Source of the DNA: Endozoicomonas euniceicola
GTDB lineage: Bacteria > Pseudomonadota > Gammaproteobacteria > Pseudomonadales > Endozoicomonadaceae
Assembly (NCBI RefSeq): GCF_025562755.1
Contig: NZ_CP103300.1
Location: 4,465,001-4,529,000, forward strand
DNA length: 64,000 bases
Direction: 5' to 3'
The notes under the pieces are model-generated. The model had not been told where the DNA came from. It worked only from the letters and a program-made list of their open reading frames with translations, and did not search any database. This document shows positions 17,843 to 27,266 of this stretch, piece by piece; within the stretch, counting starts at the first letter, position 1, and every line of letters begins with the position of its first letter. A program made the translations under genes and the position numbers.

Positions 17843-20047
17843 ATGAGCTTTCTTATCAAGCTGTATCATTGTATTGATCATTCTGCGGGTCAGTGCATAA
17901 ACCGCTGCGTTAAGTGGACATTGCTTATTCCTGTTATGTTCACGCTGGTTGCTTCAAACGTTGCTTCAAATGCTATTTCAAACAGCAACTGGGCTCATAT
18001 AGATAAAGAAAATGCCCGCCGTCATATAGTTCGACCCGATGAAACTCTGGCAATAATTGCTGAAAACTACGGGTTCGATATTTACGAACTGATCTCTTAC
18101 AACAATATTACTAATCCTGACCGGCTGATGACCGGACAGACTATTTACATTCCTGTTGAACGCTTGCCAGCCCAGCCGCACAGGCAGGAGCCAAACTCCC
18201 TTGATGCCCAGTCATTTCCCCCCAGAGAAGCCCGGCCTACCCAGGAAGAATATTATAAATTGCAGCAATGGCTGGGCGACCATCCGATGAGTTCCGGGAT
18301 GGAGGGTGTAGAGAGTGTTGATTATAACTACCAGCTGAATTCAGCGAAGCAAAAGCCACCTTTAAAGCAACCCCCGCAGCAGACTGGTTTTGATCTGCCT
18401 CTGGATAATGATGCCAAAATGCTGAATCAGAATATAGCGGCGAAGGCGAAGGTTGAAACGGAAGCTGAAACAGAAATGGATGAATCGGAAAACGTACCTG
18501 ATGATTCTTCGCCATCTCTGGAAGCTTTTGGTGAGCGTCCTTACGCCTATTACGGCAGCGGAGAAGATTTAGCGGAAGTTCTGCAGAACTTTGCGGCCAG
18601 CTATTATATCCCCACTATTCTGGCTGAAGATCTGGTGGGGCAGGTTAATGGTAAAATCGGGCCGTTGACGCCCATCGACTTTTTGGATCACATGTCGAAT
18701 GTCTATGGCTTTATCTGGTATTTCGATGGACACACGCTCTACGTTTACAACGGTAATGCCGCCCGGCAGAAGATTATCAGCCTGAACTACATGAGCATTG
18801 ATAAGTTCAAGAAAACGCTCAAGCGTGTGGGCATCTGGGATGGTCGTTTTTTCTGGAAAGAGCAGCCAAAGAATGGACTGGTCTATGTTTCCGGTCCACC
18901 CCGCTATGTGGAAATGGTGACTCAAACAGCCGAGCTGCTGGATAAAAAAGAAGGTGACCGGCAAAAGAGCCAGCTGTCCGTAAGAATGTTTCGTCTGAAA
19001 TACGCCTGGGCAACAGACAAACAATTCAATTTTCGAGGGCAGCAGGTTGTGGTGCCGGGCGTTTCTACGCTGTTGCGCAGTATTGTCAGTGGTGGCGGGG
19101 TCGCCCAGGTTACCCGACAGACTCTGGCTAATCCTTCTCTCAAGCCGGCTCAGGGTGTCACCCGGTCGGCAGAGAAAAAAGCCGCATTAAGGGCAGCCCA
19201 GGATGCAGCCAGCTCTGGAGCGCAGCAGTTAAATTCAGGGGCTGAGGCTGAGACCGTGTTGATTAATGCCGACCCCCGGCTGAATGCGATTATCGTCCAT
19301 GATCTTGAGTCCAAGATGCCCATGTACGAAGAGCTGATTAAATCCCTGGACAAGCCCTCAGCCCAGGTTGAAGTCAGTGTTTCAATTATTGATGTGAATT
19401 CACAGGATATCTCTGCGCTAGGCGTTGACTGGAACAATACCCGTGGTACCAGTTCCGAACTTAAGTTTGATCCGGCAGGCTCCGCCCATGCTCAGGACTT
19501 TCAGTCATTTACCACGGTAGTGGGTATGAATCTGGGCAGTTTTAATGCGCGGCTGAGTTTGCTGGCTGATGAAGGTCGGGCAAAAATCGTTTCCAGGCCC
19601 TCCATATTGACACTGGACAACCTTGAAGCTGTTTTTGATAGCAGCAGTACCTTTTATGTCAAAGTTGAAAGCACCGAAGACGCTGAGCTGTTCCCCGTGA
19701 CATCCGGAACTGTTGTACAGGTAACACCAAGAATCGTTGACGAGAAAAAAGGCCGGAAAATTCACATGAGCGTGAATATCCAGAACGGTGGTGATGAGAC
19801 TGCGGAAGGTGCTTCACTGCCTAAAGTCAGTAACAGCTCAATCAGTACTCAGGCGGTTGTTAATGAATCTGAAAGTCTGCTGATCGGTGGTTTTGTTCAG
19901 GAAACAAAAACCGAGAATATGACAAAAGTTCCGGTCCTTGGGGATATTCCCGTTCTGGGTACGCTATTTCGAAATGAAAAAACGGTTAACCGCCAGCAGG
20001 TTCGCCTGTTCCTTATCACGCCCCGGATCATCAGTATCGATACCTGA
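17843..20047 (+). CDS. sctC: T3SS outer-membrane secretin SctC with N-terminal LysM domain
   Basis: A 734-residue secretin that forms the outer-membrane ring of the injectisome. A hydrophobic segment at residues 24-42 is a probable signal/anchor. Residues 61-105 are a LysM peptidoglycan-binding domain (HIVRPDETLAIIAENYGF ... MTGQTIYIPV). A 110-residue Pro/Glu-rich linker follows, then the secretin N-domains (from about 228) and the C-terminal secretin pore domain (about 520-730), with VPVLGDIPVLGTLFRNE near the end. Standard SctC proteins (about 550-600 residues) have no LysM domain, and the extra length is accounted for by LysM plus linker. The stop codon lies within a perfect 28-bp palindrome. 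Confidence 0.9.
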   Translation: MSFLIKLYHCIDHSAGQCINRCVKWTLLIPVMFTLVASNVASNAISNSNWAHIDKENARRHIVRPDETLAIIAENYGFDIYELISYNNITNPDRLMTGQTIYIPVERLPAQPHRQEPNSLDAQSFPPREARPTQEEYYKLQQWLGDHPMSSGMEGVESVDYNYQLNSAKQKPPLKQPPQQTGFDLPLDNDAKMLNQNIAAKAKVETEAETEMDESENVPDDSSPSLEAFGERPYAYYGSGEDLAEVLQNFAASYYIPTILAEDLVGQVNGKIGPLTPIDFLDHMSNVYGFIWYFDGHTLYVYNGNAARQKIISLNYMSIDKFKKTLKRVGIWDGRFFWKEQPKNGLVYVSGPPRYVEMVTQTAELLDKKEGDRQKSQLSVRMFRLKYAWATDKQFNFRGQQVVVPGVSTLLRSIVSGGGVAQVTRQTLANPSLKPAQGVTRSAEKKAALRAAQDAASSGAQQLNSGAEAETVLINADPRLNAIIVHDLESKMPMYEELIKSLDKPSAQVEVSVSIIDVNSQDISALGVDWNNTRGTSSELKFDPAGSAHAQDFQSFTTVVGMNLGSFNARLSLLADEGRAKIVSRPSILTLDNLEAVFDSSSTFYVKVESTEDAELFPVTSGTVVQVTPRIVDEKKGRKIHMSVNIQNGGDETAEGASLPKVSNSSISTQAVVNESESLLIGGFVQETKTENMTKVPVLGDIPVLGTLFRNEKTVNRQQVRLFLITPRIISIDT

Positions 20048-20061
20048 TCAGGTATCGATAC
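20034..20061. terminator. Perfect 28-bp palindrome centred on the sctC stop codon
   Basis: Bases 20034-20047 (GTATCGATACCTGA) are the exact reverse complement of 20048-20061, and the sctC TGA is 20045-20047. A CGCTTTTC stretch follows, so transcript folding here could act as a terminator or an mRNA 3'-end stabiliser. As DNA it is also a candidate dimer-binding site. Confidence 0.6.
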
Positions 20062-20173
20062 CGCTTTTCACATTCCGCTATTCGTTGTTGGGTGCTTCTT
20101 TTCCTTATGATTCGTAATTATTCGTTATTGGTCGTATGATGGTTTTCCATGACCTTAAGGGCTGGAAAAAACG

Positions 20174-21787
20174 ATGGCTGTAGCTTTAAAAAAAACAATG
20201 AAAACAGCAGACTTTGATGTCTTTGTTATGGGCGGTGGCATCAATGGCGCAGGGATTGCGGTCGATTGTGCCGGGCGTGGTCTGACGGTTGGACTCTGTG
20301 AAAAAGATGATCTGGCGGGTGCGACTTCTTCGGCCAGCAGCAAGCTGATTCACGGCGGCCTCAGATACCTTGAACACTATGAGTTTCGGCTGGTTAAAGA
20401 AGCCCTGGGTGAGCGTGAAGTGTTGTTAAAAATAGCGCCCCATATTGCCCGACCAATGCGCTTCTGTTTGCCTCACAGGCCTCAGCTCAGACCTGCCTGG
20501 TTAATTCGGGCAGGACTGTTTCTCTATGACTATCTCAGTTCACGGGTGTCTTTGCCCGGATCACAAAAAGTCTGGTTTTCAGAAACCTCCCCCCTGAAAC
20601 CAGAGTTTGTTCAGGGCTTTGAATATTCTGATGCCTGGGTCGATGATGCCCGGCTGGTGGTGTTGAATGCGATGTCTTTGCAGCGTCTGGGTGGTACGGT
20701 TCTGACCCGGACAGAAGCGGTGAAAGCATGGCGTGACAATCAACTCTGGCATGTTTTGCTGAAAGACCGACTGACAGGCATAGAAACCGAAGTAACCTGT
20801 CATGCCCTGGTTAACGCAGCGGGTCCCTGGGTGAGCTCCCTGTTTGATTCAGTACTCAGTCAACAGGCTCCACGCCGGATACGGTTGATTAAAGGCAGTC
20901 ATATCGTGGTACCAAAGCTTCACGACGAACCGAGAGCCTTTATTCTGCAGAATCAGGATGGGCGCATTGTTTTTGTGACGCCCTGGCTGGAGCAGTTCTC
21001 CCTGATTGGTACGACGGATGTTGAATACAATGGCGATCCGGTTTCAGCGTCCTGTTCTGAAGAAGAAAAGCGCTATTTATGTGACGTTGTTAATCAGCAT
21101 TTTAAAAACAAGGTATCGCCAGAGGATGTTATCTGGAGTTACTCGGGTGTGAGGCCATTGTGTGAGGATGAGTCCGATTCACCACAGGCGATTACCAGGG
21201 ATTACACCATTGAGCTTGAAGATGTAGAAGGTCGTGTGCCGTTGTTGTCAGTGTTTGGCGGTAAGCTGACAACCTATCGAAAGCTGGCGGAGTCTGCCTC
21301 TGAGAAACTGTCGGGCTATTTTCCTGAGATGAGGTCGTCATGGACAGCAGGCCATCGCCTTCCGGGGACTGATGGGTTTGAGTCTCCCGAGTCGTTTATA
21401 GAAAGTCTTCAGAATGCCTACCCATGGCTGACGGATTCATTTGTCCGCAGGCTTTGTCAAAGTTATGGCTCTTTGTCGAGGCAATGGTTGCAGGAAGCGT
21501 CCTGTGCAGATGACCTTGGGCAATATTTCGGAGCCGACCTTTATGCGGCTGAAGTGGATTATCTGATACTCAACGAGTGGGCTTACAGTGTCGATGATAT
21601 ACTCTGGCGTCGCAGTAAGCTGGGAATTTTTTTGTCGGGTGATCAGGCGGATGTTCTGGAGAGTTATCTGCGGAATCGTCTTCCCGAGTTAGTGCCTGAA
21701 CGATTTTCACCGTCTGAAGGCGACATCTTGATCAGTCAGGCTAACCATAAGCCAGATCGAGACGATAGTATTATTAATAATCTATAA
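20174..21787 (+). CDS. glpD: Aerobic glycerol-3-phosphate dehydrogenase
   Basis: A 537-residue membrane-associated flavoprotein that oxidises sn-glycerol 3-phosphate to dihydroxyacetone phosphate and passes electrons to quinone. The FAD Rossmann motif is DVFVMGGGINGAGIAVD. The family blocks ATSSASSKLIHGGLRYLEHYEF, LVNAAGPWV and FGGKLTTYRKLAE are present. It is about 35 residues longer than E. coli GlpD. The start could be the ATG at 20174 or the one at 20198 (MKTADFD). No glpR, glpF or glpK is nearby. Confidence 0.93.
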   Translation: MAVALKKTMKTADFDVFVMGGGINGAGIAVDCAGRGLTVGLCEKDDLAGATSSASSKLIHGGLRYLEHYEFRLVKEALGEREVLLKIAPHIARPMRFCLPHRPQLRPAWLIRAGLFLYDYLSSRVSLPGSQKVWFSETSPLKPEFVQGFEYSDAWVDDARLVVLNAMSLQRLGGTVLTRTEAVKAWRDNQLWHVLLKDRLTGIETEVTCHALVNAAGPWVSSLFDSVLSQQAPRRIRLIKGSHIVVPKLHDEPRAFILQNQDGRIVFVTPWLEQFSLIGTTDVEYNGDPVSASCSEEEKRYLCDVVNQHFKNKVSPEDVIWSYSGVRPLCEDESDSPQAITRDYTIELEDVEGRVPLLSVFGGKLTTYRKLAESASEKLSGYFPEMRSSWTAGHRLPGTDGFESPESFIESLQNAYPWLTDSFVRRLCQSYGSLSRQWLQEASCADDLGQYFGADLYAAEVDYLILNEWAYSVDDILWRRSKLGIFLSGDQADVLESYLRNRLPELVPERFSPSEGDILISQANHKPDRDDSIINNL

Positions 21788-21824
21788 TCCTTTTATTATT
21801 CTTATTTGGCTTATCCGACATTCA

Positions 21825-22748
21825 ATGGAATCCTTAAAAGCACTCTACCAGTGTCGTCAAATTGTTGCCATCGGTGGTGGACATGGTTTGGGACGTGTCA
21901 TGGCCAGCCTTGGCTTTATGGAAGAAAAGCTGGCAGGCATTGTTGCCACCACCGATGATGGCGGTTCAACAGGCCGGCTCAGGGAAGCCAGTGGGTGTAT
22001 TGCCTGGGGCGATCTGCGCAACTGCCTTAACCAGCTTTGTTCTGATAGCCCTAACCTGGCCAGAATCCTGTTTGAATATCGCTTCAAAAACAGCGGGGAA
22101 CTCAGTGGTCACAATCTGGGCAACCTGATTATGCTGGCAATGGACCAAATGTGTGTTCGCCCTCTGGATGCTGTTAACCTCATTCGCAAAATGTTGCAGG
22201 TTGGGGCTCAGCTTATTCCAATGTCTGAGGAACCCGCCAGACTGGCCGCTATGCTGGATGGTAAAAAAATAGTCGGTGAAACGATTATTGACGCATTGGA
22301 TAAACGGCCTGACCAACTGATGCTCCTGCCTGATATCAAACCTACTTCGGAAGCCGTTACTGTCATTGAACAGGCCGATATGATTATTCTCGGACCTGGC
22401 AGTTTTATGACCAGTATTTTGCCTTCTCTGCTGATGAAAGACATTGCCGCAGCGATTAACAATAACCCAAGTGCCCTGAAGGTGTTTGTGGGTAATATCA
22501 ATCCGGAGACAACGGTTGTCGGCAAACAGCCTATTGCTGAAAAGCTGGACTGGATGAAAGCGATGACGGGAGTTTACCCCGATGTGTTGTTGTGGCCTGA
22601 AGAGTATGAGCCTCCGGAAGGGGTTCGCTGTGCGATACGACAGCTGCCACTTTCTGACTCGCATCAGGAAGGTGCTCACAGCCGGGAAGCCATGAGAAAA
22701 GCCCTGGACTTTATTGCCCAGCAGCACCTCTCTGATAAAGTCAGCTGA
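21825..22748 (+). CDS. yvcK: YvcK/CofD-family uridine-diphosphate-sugar-binding protein
   Basis: A 307-residue protein of the YvcK (E. coli YbhK) group, which in other bacteria binds UDP-sugars and links gluconeogenic growth to cell-wall synthesis. Diagnostic motifs: IVAIGGGHGLGRVMASL near the N-terminus, VATTDDGGSTGRLREAS, the SGHNLGNLIM loop and IILGPGSFMTSILPSLL. It follows glpD by 37 bases on the same strand, so the two may share a transcript, which would fit a role in glycerol-derived carbon flow (inference). Confidence 0.87.
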   Translation: MESLKALYQCRQIVAIGGGHGLGRVMASLGFMEEKLAGIVATTDDGGSTGRLREASGCIAWGDLRNCLNQLCSDSPNLARILFEYRFKNSGELSGHNLGNLIMLAMDQMCVRPLDAVNLIRKMLQVGAQLIPMSEEPARLAAMLDGKKIVGETIIDALDKRPDQLMLLPDIKPTSEAVTVIEQADMIILGPGSFMTSILPSLLMKDIAAAINNNPSALKVFVGNINPETTVVGKQPIAEKLDWMKAMTGVYPDVLLWPEEYEPPEGVRCAIRQLPLSDSHQEGAHSREAMRKALDFIAQQHLSDKVS

Positions 22749-22765
22749 GAGCAGTAGTCACCGGA

Positions 22766-23407
22766 TTACTGCCCCTTTCCGAGTACCATTACCATCAATG
22801 TCTTGAACATAACGAAAGTGTCCATTTTTAACCAGTCCATCGGGCTGCTCAGCGCCAGTGCATAAGCGTGGTCGTAAGCCACTTTGCTGCGAACGTCATC
22901 GATGCTTTCATCGTATCCAAGGTTAACCTGGGCAAGACCGGTCAGGCCCGGCACTACGTCGTAAGTGCGTTCCGTATAAAAAGGAATACGATTTTCCAGC
23001 TTATTGCACAGGCCGGGGCGCTCGGGTCTTGGGCCAACAATGGACATATCGCCAACCAGTACATTCCAGAGTTGTGGCAGTTCATCCAGACGGGTTTTTC
23101 TCAGGAAATGCCCCAGCCTGGTGATTCGCGGATCATTTTTCTGCGCCCACACCGGACCACTTTTGGCTTCGGCATCAGCACACATGGAGCGAAACTTAAC
23201 CATCTGAAACAGGCTGATATAGTTGTCCCGCTGGTAGCCGATTCGCATCTGTCGGTAAAACACAGTACCCGGGCTGTCCATTTTGATCGCAATAGCGATC
23301 AGCGGGAACAGGGGTAGTGTCAGCATCAGCCCGATAATAGCTATCGTCATGTCCATTGCCCGCTTACCAATGGCAGTAACAGGGTGAACATAAGTGACGT
23401 CTTTCAT
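22766..23407 (-). CDS. Undecaprenyl-phosphate sugar-1-phosphate transferase (EpsE/WcaJ C-terminal type)
   Basis: About 213 residues. It starts an exopolysaccharide unit by moving a sugar 1-phosphate from a nucleotide sugar to the lipid carrier at the inner membrane. One N-terminal membrane segment (AMDMTIAIIGLMLTLPLFPL) precedes the catalytic region: VFYRQMRIG, LFQMVKFRSMCADAE, RITRLGHFLRKTRLDELPQ, MSIVGPRPERP and GLTGLAQVNLGYD. I choose the ATG at 23407 because AAGGAG lies upstream; the longer open frame to 23527 lacks support and overlaps the next gene. It is the last gene of the leftward polysaccharide cluster. Confidence 0.88.
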   Translation of the reverse strand: MKDVTYVHPVTAIGKRAMDMTIAIIGLMLTLPLFPLIAIAIKMDSPGTVFYRQMRIGYQRDNYISLFQMVKFRSMCADAEAKSGPVWAQKNDPRITRLGHFLRKTRLDELPQLWNVLVGDMSIVGPRPERPGLCNKLENRIPFYTERTYDVVPGLTGLAQVNLGYDESIDDVRSKVAYDHAYALALSSPMDWLKMDTFVMFKTLMVMVLGKGQ

Positions 23408-23411
23408 AATA

Positions 23412-24641
23412 TTAAACTCCTTGGGTACTTCCCTTACTTCTTTTGGCAGTCGAACCAGGTTCGACCTTTTTCCATTGCCCTGACTCCAGACCAAAGGCAT
23501 ATCGTAGCAAGCCGATGCCCATGGCAAGGTGTCCGGAAACGATGTAATAAATCACTCTCAGGGGCTTCCAGTCAGGCTGGCTGCCCGTCAGTATGCAAAG
23601 CACTGAAATCAGGTAGGCGATTAGCTGACCAGCAAAGGCCAGTGCGTAAAACCAGTGGCTGGAAGCCAGCCAGGCTGATGAAACCAGCGCCAGAAAGAGA
23701 AAAGCCGGCATCATTGGGCGCAGGAATTTGCCTGAGAAAAAGTTAAAGGCGATCTTGCCAAAACGTGGCTGCAATAAACCAATACAGCGAATAGCCTGCT
23801 GAACATTGCCGGCTGCAATTCGCTTGCGACGATTGAAGTCCATTTCGTTGCAGGCCTGTTCCAGTTCAACCGCAACAATTCTTGGGTCATAAAGGCATTT
23901 GTAGCCTTTCATGACGATATTGACGGGCAGAACAAAATCGTCGTTGATGGTATCCGGCGGCAGTCGTTCAAACAGTTTGCGACGGAATCCATAAAATGCG
24001 CCATGAACACCCAGGGTAGCGCCAATCGTACTTTCACTGGTCTTGATCTGGCGCTGATAGGCCCAGTAAGCCTGTTCGCCTGCATTTAGTGACTGGAAAA
24101 ACTGATAGCTGCCGCACACGACACCGGTGTCTTCTTCACTGAGCTGGGAAGCGGTAATCAATAAGCTGTCTATAGAGAGCAGTGCTGATACATCGGACAG
24201 AACCACCACATCGCAGTCGCAGAGGCTGATCGCTTCATTCAGAACAGCCACCTTGCCACAGTTGTCCGGCTTATCGACCACATCAATGGTGAGATGCCTG
24301 TTCTCTCTGGCTTTTGCAGCGCCTCTGGCAATGTCAGCCGTTGCATCGGTGCAACCATCGCAGACAATAATGATGCGCAGTTTGTTTTCCGGATAGTCCA
24401 GGGTTCCAAGGTTGTAGATTTTGTCTGAAATAGTGTCAGCCTCGTTGTGGGCAGGCATGACCAGACAGATTCTGGGTAACATCAAGTCCAGAGGCGTAAT
24501 GTTGAAATGCCGGTGAAAATAAGGCGGTGGCGAGGGGTGTTTTCTGGACAGTACACGCAGTAACAAGGGATAGCCGGCATGATGATAAATAATCACCAGG
24601 CACGCGACAATAAACAGAGTAAGGGCTAACCCGTCAAGCAT
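23412..24641 (-). CDS. Family-2 glycosyltransferase, membrane-bound
   Basis: About 409 residues. An N-terminal membrane segment (GLALTLFIVACLVIIYHH) leads into a GT-A domain: ICLVMPAHNEADTISDKI, IIIVCDGCTDATADIA, VVVLSDVSALL (the DxD position replaced by DVS), then NDDFVLPVNIV and a QACNEMDFNRRKRIAAGN block (a QRxRW-like place). Three more membrane segments close the protein, as in processive or EpsF/cellulose-synthase-like enzymes. The ATG at 24641 overlaps the upstream gene's stop by 8 bases and has GGGGAGGG before it. Likely extends the repeat unit. Confidence 0.85.
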   Translation of the reverse strand: MLDGLALTLFIVACLVIIYHHAGYPLLLRVLSRKHPSPPPYFHRHFNITPLDLMLPRICLVMPAHNEADTISDKIYNLGTLDYPENKLRIIIVCDGCTDATADIARGAAKARENRHLTIDVVDKPDNCGKVAVLNEAISLCDCDVVVLSDVSALLSIDSLLITASQLSEEDTGVVCGSYQFFQSLNAGEQAYWAYQRQIKTSESTIGATLGVHGAFYGFRRKLFERLPPDTINDDFVLPVNIVMKGYKCLYDPRIVAVELEQACNEMDFNRRKRIAAGNVQQAIRCIGLLQPRFGKIAFNFFSGKFLRPMMPAFLFLALVSSAWLASSHWFYALAFAGQLIAYLISVLCILTGSQPDWKPLRVIYYIVSGHLAMGIGLLRYAFGLESGQWKKVEPGSTAKRSKGSTQGV

Positions 24642-25758
24642 CACAGCCCTCCCCGGATGTTCCCTGCTGCCCGATACTGTGCCGGTAAAACCTCTGGTAT
24701 TGGGCAATCATGCGTTTCATGTCGCCGTGTTCTTTCACAAAGGTTCTGGCAGACAGTCTGGCACTGTCAGTGCAACCTTCGTTCAGCTGACGTTGCAAGG
24801 CAGTTGATAAGCTGTCGATATCGCCTGCTGGCACAAGCAAACCGTAATCCGGGGCAGTGGCTTCACTACAGCCTCCGACATCGGTCAGAACGACATTTCT
24901 GCCACAAGACTGTGCCTCTAAAGGCGACAATGGCAAACCTTCTCGCTGTGAAGCCAAACAGAAAACGTCAATGGCCTGGAAAAACAGAGGCATGTTCTGG
25001 ACAACACCCAGAAAATGCACCCGGTCGGAAATACCAAGAGAGGCAGCCTGCTCACGCAGTGTGGTTTCCAACTCACCACCGCCGGCCAGTGCCAGGTGCG
25101 TGTGTCCGGGCAGTCGGGCAAAAGCGGATAGAAGAATATCGTGGGACTTTACGGGGGTTAACCGGGCGGCGCAGCCAATAATGGGTACATCGGTGGGAAG
25201 TCCAAGGTAGTGACGGGCCTGACTCTGGTCACCGGGCTGAAAGCGTTCTGTGCTGATGCCATTCATGATGACTTCTGTGGAGAACATGGGAATGTAACGC
25301 TGAATGCTCTGTGACACCAGCCGGGCATCAGCGATAACGGTTGGCCTGAGCAGATGGAAAAAGGTACCCACCAGAATTCTGCGCTTAAGGTTAGCCAGAT
25401 GCCAGGCATCGTGTTCGGTGTGAACATGACCGCAGCCAGCTAATTTAGCGGCCAGCCCTCCGTAAAGCATGGGGCCCACATGATGCGTATGGACAACATC
25501 AACCTTGAGGGAGCGGAGTAAATCAGCCAGCTGGTGGATAGTCGACATCTGAATGCCCGGCTGTTTGTTGAGAGCATGCAGGCGGGGAATATTTTGTAAC
25601 CTTGGCCAGTTTTCTTTCAGTGAAGCTTCTGTTCCTTCAAGGCTGATGATATGTACCTGCTCAGGATTGTCTGCCCCACTCTGCAGGTCGAGAACCATTG
25701 TTTCAATGCCACCGGGGGCAAGCTGCTGGGCAATCTGGGCGATGACGGGCTGTTTCAT
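24634..25758 (-). CDS. Family-4 glycosyltransferase
   Basis: A 374-residue GT-B fold enzyme that adds a sugar from a nucleotide donor to the growing oligosaccharide. The acceptor side shows GGIETMVLDLQ and VDVVHTHHVGPMLYG. The donor side shows GCAARLTPVKSHDILLSAF and the EX7E motif FCLASQREGLPLSPLEAQSCGRNVV. It overlaps both neighbours by a few bases, evidence of translational coupling in the operon. Sugar specificity is not readable. Confidence 0.87.
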   Translation of the reverse strand: MKQPVIAQIAQQLAPGGIETMVLDLQSGADNPEQVHIISLEGTEASLKENWPRLQNIPRLHALNKQPGIQMSTIHQLADLLRSLKVDVVHTHHVGPMLYGGLAAKLAGCGHVHTEHDAWHLANLKRRILVGTFFHLLRPTVIADARLVSQSIQRYIPMFSTEVIMNGISTERFQPGDQSQARHYLGLPTDVPIIGCAARLTPVKSHDILLSAFARLPGHTHLALAGGGELETTLREQAASLGISDRVHFLGVVQNMPLFFQAIDVFCLASQREGLPLSPLEAQSCGRNVVLTDVGGCSEATAPDYGLLVPAGDIDSLSTALQRQLNEGCTDSARLSARTFVKEHGDMKRMIAQYQRFYRHSIGQQGTSGEGCDA

Positions 25759-27266
25759 GCGCTTGCCCCCTCTTCATGTGAGAATGAGTCGGTCTGCGGG
25801 TTATAAGTCAGTGGCAGAGCCTGGGGCAATGATGGCAGACGGGTGATGACCGGTAAGCCTGTCATGGTCTCCACCGTTTCTCTCAAACGCAGACTGGTGT
25901 CTGATATTTCTGAAATAGCGGCCAGGCCTGTACCTATGCCAAGTCCGGCGAAAAAGCCTGCAACAATGAAAAGAACAGCTGGTATTTCATTGGGTCGACT
26001 GGGGGTAAATGGCTTATCGATCACTTTTACCCGTTCCATCTCTTCATAACGGCCCAGGTCACCAGACACTCTTGCCATCTCGAAACGGTTCAGGAAATCT
26101 TCATAGAGCTTGAGCTTGATGTCATAATCCCGTTGCAACTCAGTCAGGCTGCGCTCCACTTCCGCAAAATCCCGAACCCTGATTTCAAGATTCTCGGACT
26201 GCTCTCTGATACTTTCTACCTCATTTCTCAGGCCGGTCACTTTGGCGTTAGCGTCCTGCACAGCCTGTAATTGAGAGGCCAGAATGGTGGTGGCTGTGCC
26301 CTGAGTACCCATATCAACGCTCCCCGCAGCACTGGTGGCAGCAAGGTTCCACAGTCGTTTAATATCTTCAGGCTTTAGCTGGGAGGTTTCTGATATCAGC
26401 CGTTTTCGTTCACTTTCAAGACGATCAAACTCCCTGGCGGCAGCTCGTACTTTGCTGTGCTGCTCCGTGTAACGGGATCTCAGCATGCTCAGCTCGGCGC
26501 GAATGTTGATCAGCCGCTCTTCCAGTTTACCGATAACCGGGTTGGTTTGAGCCAGGTTGCTGTTGAACTCTTCCATAGCGGCTTCTGCACCCGCCAGATC
26601 GGTCATTTTTTCCGTTAACAGCTGTCTTAGCTCAGCCAGCCGCTCGATATTCGCTTTATGAAGCTGGGGCAGTTCCAGAGCGTAACGGGCTTTGTAATCG
26701 GACAGCTTTTTTTCTGCCTCTTTTAAATCCACTTTTTGCCGTTCAAGCTGGTTGGACAGAAAGTCTTCTGAGGTAGTGGTCCAGGATTTATGGGGAGCCA
26801 GTACAATTTTAAGAAAGTGTTTGGTAACCGTCTCAAGCAGAAAGGCAATGTCTGTATTGTTTTCAGAGCGATAGTAGATTTTGATAAGCTCACCACCAAA
26901 AAAAATCGACAGTGAGCGAGACAGTTCATCCAGCTGTTCATCCACTACGTTCTGCGGGGAGTTGTCGTCTATATAGCCCAGTTCTTTTGCCACGGCCCCA
27001 AGCACATTCCGGCTTTTAAGAAGGATTTTCAAAGCCGCCTGACGTTCTTCCAGATTGGTAGAGATGGAAAAGTCTTCCAGAATCGGATTGAGTTCGCTGG
27101 TATCCTGCAAAAGAATCGTGGTGTGAGCTTCATAAAATTTGGGTGTCAGAAAACTCACGCCAAAACCGATAACAGGCATAATCAGCATGGGTATGACAAT
27201 GGTATAACGTCTTACCCAGGCAATATTAAGGAGCCGGAAAAGGTTTAATAGTACGTCGTTAGACAC
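25755..27266 (-). CDS. Wzz/GumC-type polysaccharide chain-length protein
   Basis: A 503-residue inner-membrane co-polymerase. It has two membrane segments (residues about 21-42 and 433-455) around a long periplasmic coiled-coil region (about 165-400). The proline-rich motif before the second segment is KPFTPSRPNEIPAVLFIV. The C-terminal tail lacks a Walker kinase domain; the kinase-like ATPase of this locus is encoded separately at 39773. It sets chain length with the polymerase at 29147. Start and stop overlap neighbouring genes. Confidence 0.88.
   Translation of the reverse strand: MSNDVLLNLFRLLNIAWVRRYTIVIPMLIMPVIGFGVSFLTPKFYEAHTTILLQDTSELNPILEDFSISTNLEERQAALKILLKSRNVLGAVAKELGYIDDNSPQNVVDEQLDELSRSLSIFFGGELIKIYYRSENNTDIAFLLETVTKHFLKIVLAPHKSWTTTSEDFLSNQLERQKVDLKEAEKKLSDYKARYALELPQLHKANIERLAELRQLLTEKMTDLAGAEAAMEEFNSNLAQTNPVIGKLEERLINIRAELSMLRSRYTEQHSKVRAAAREFDRLESERKRLISETSQLKPEDIKRLWNLAATSAAGSVDMGTQGTATTILASQLQAVQDANAKVTGLRNEVESIREQSENLEIRVRDFAEVERSLTELQRDYDIKLKLYEDFLNRFEMARVSGDLGRYEEMERVKVIDKPFTPSRPNEIPAVLFIVAGFFAGLGIGTGLAAISEISDTSLRLRETVETMTGLPVITRLPSLPQALPLTYNPQTDSFSHEEGASA

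Noticed and set aside
21966..22727. 253-codon frame antisense to the yvcK-type gene
   Set aside because: Rich in His, Arg, Gln and Asn with no domain, typical of a shadow frame; the sense gene has full family motifs.
24657..25181. 174-codon rightward frame opposite the family-4 glycosyltransferase gene
   Set aside because: Arg/Gln/Cys-rich antisense shadow; the sense gene has both GT-B signatures and couples to its neighbours.
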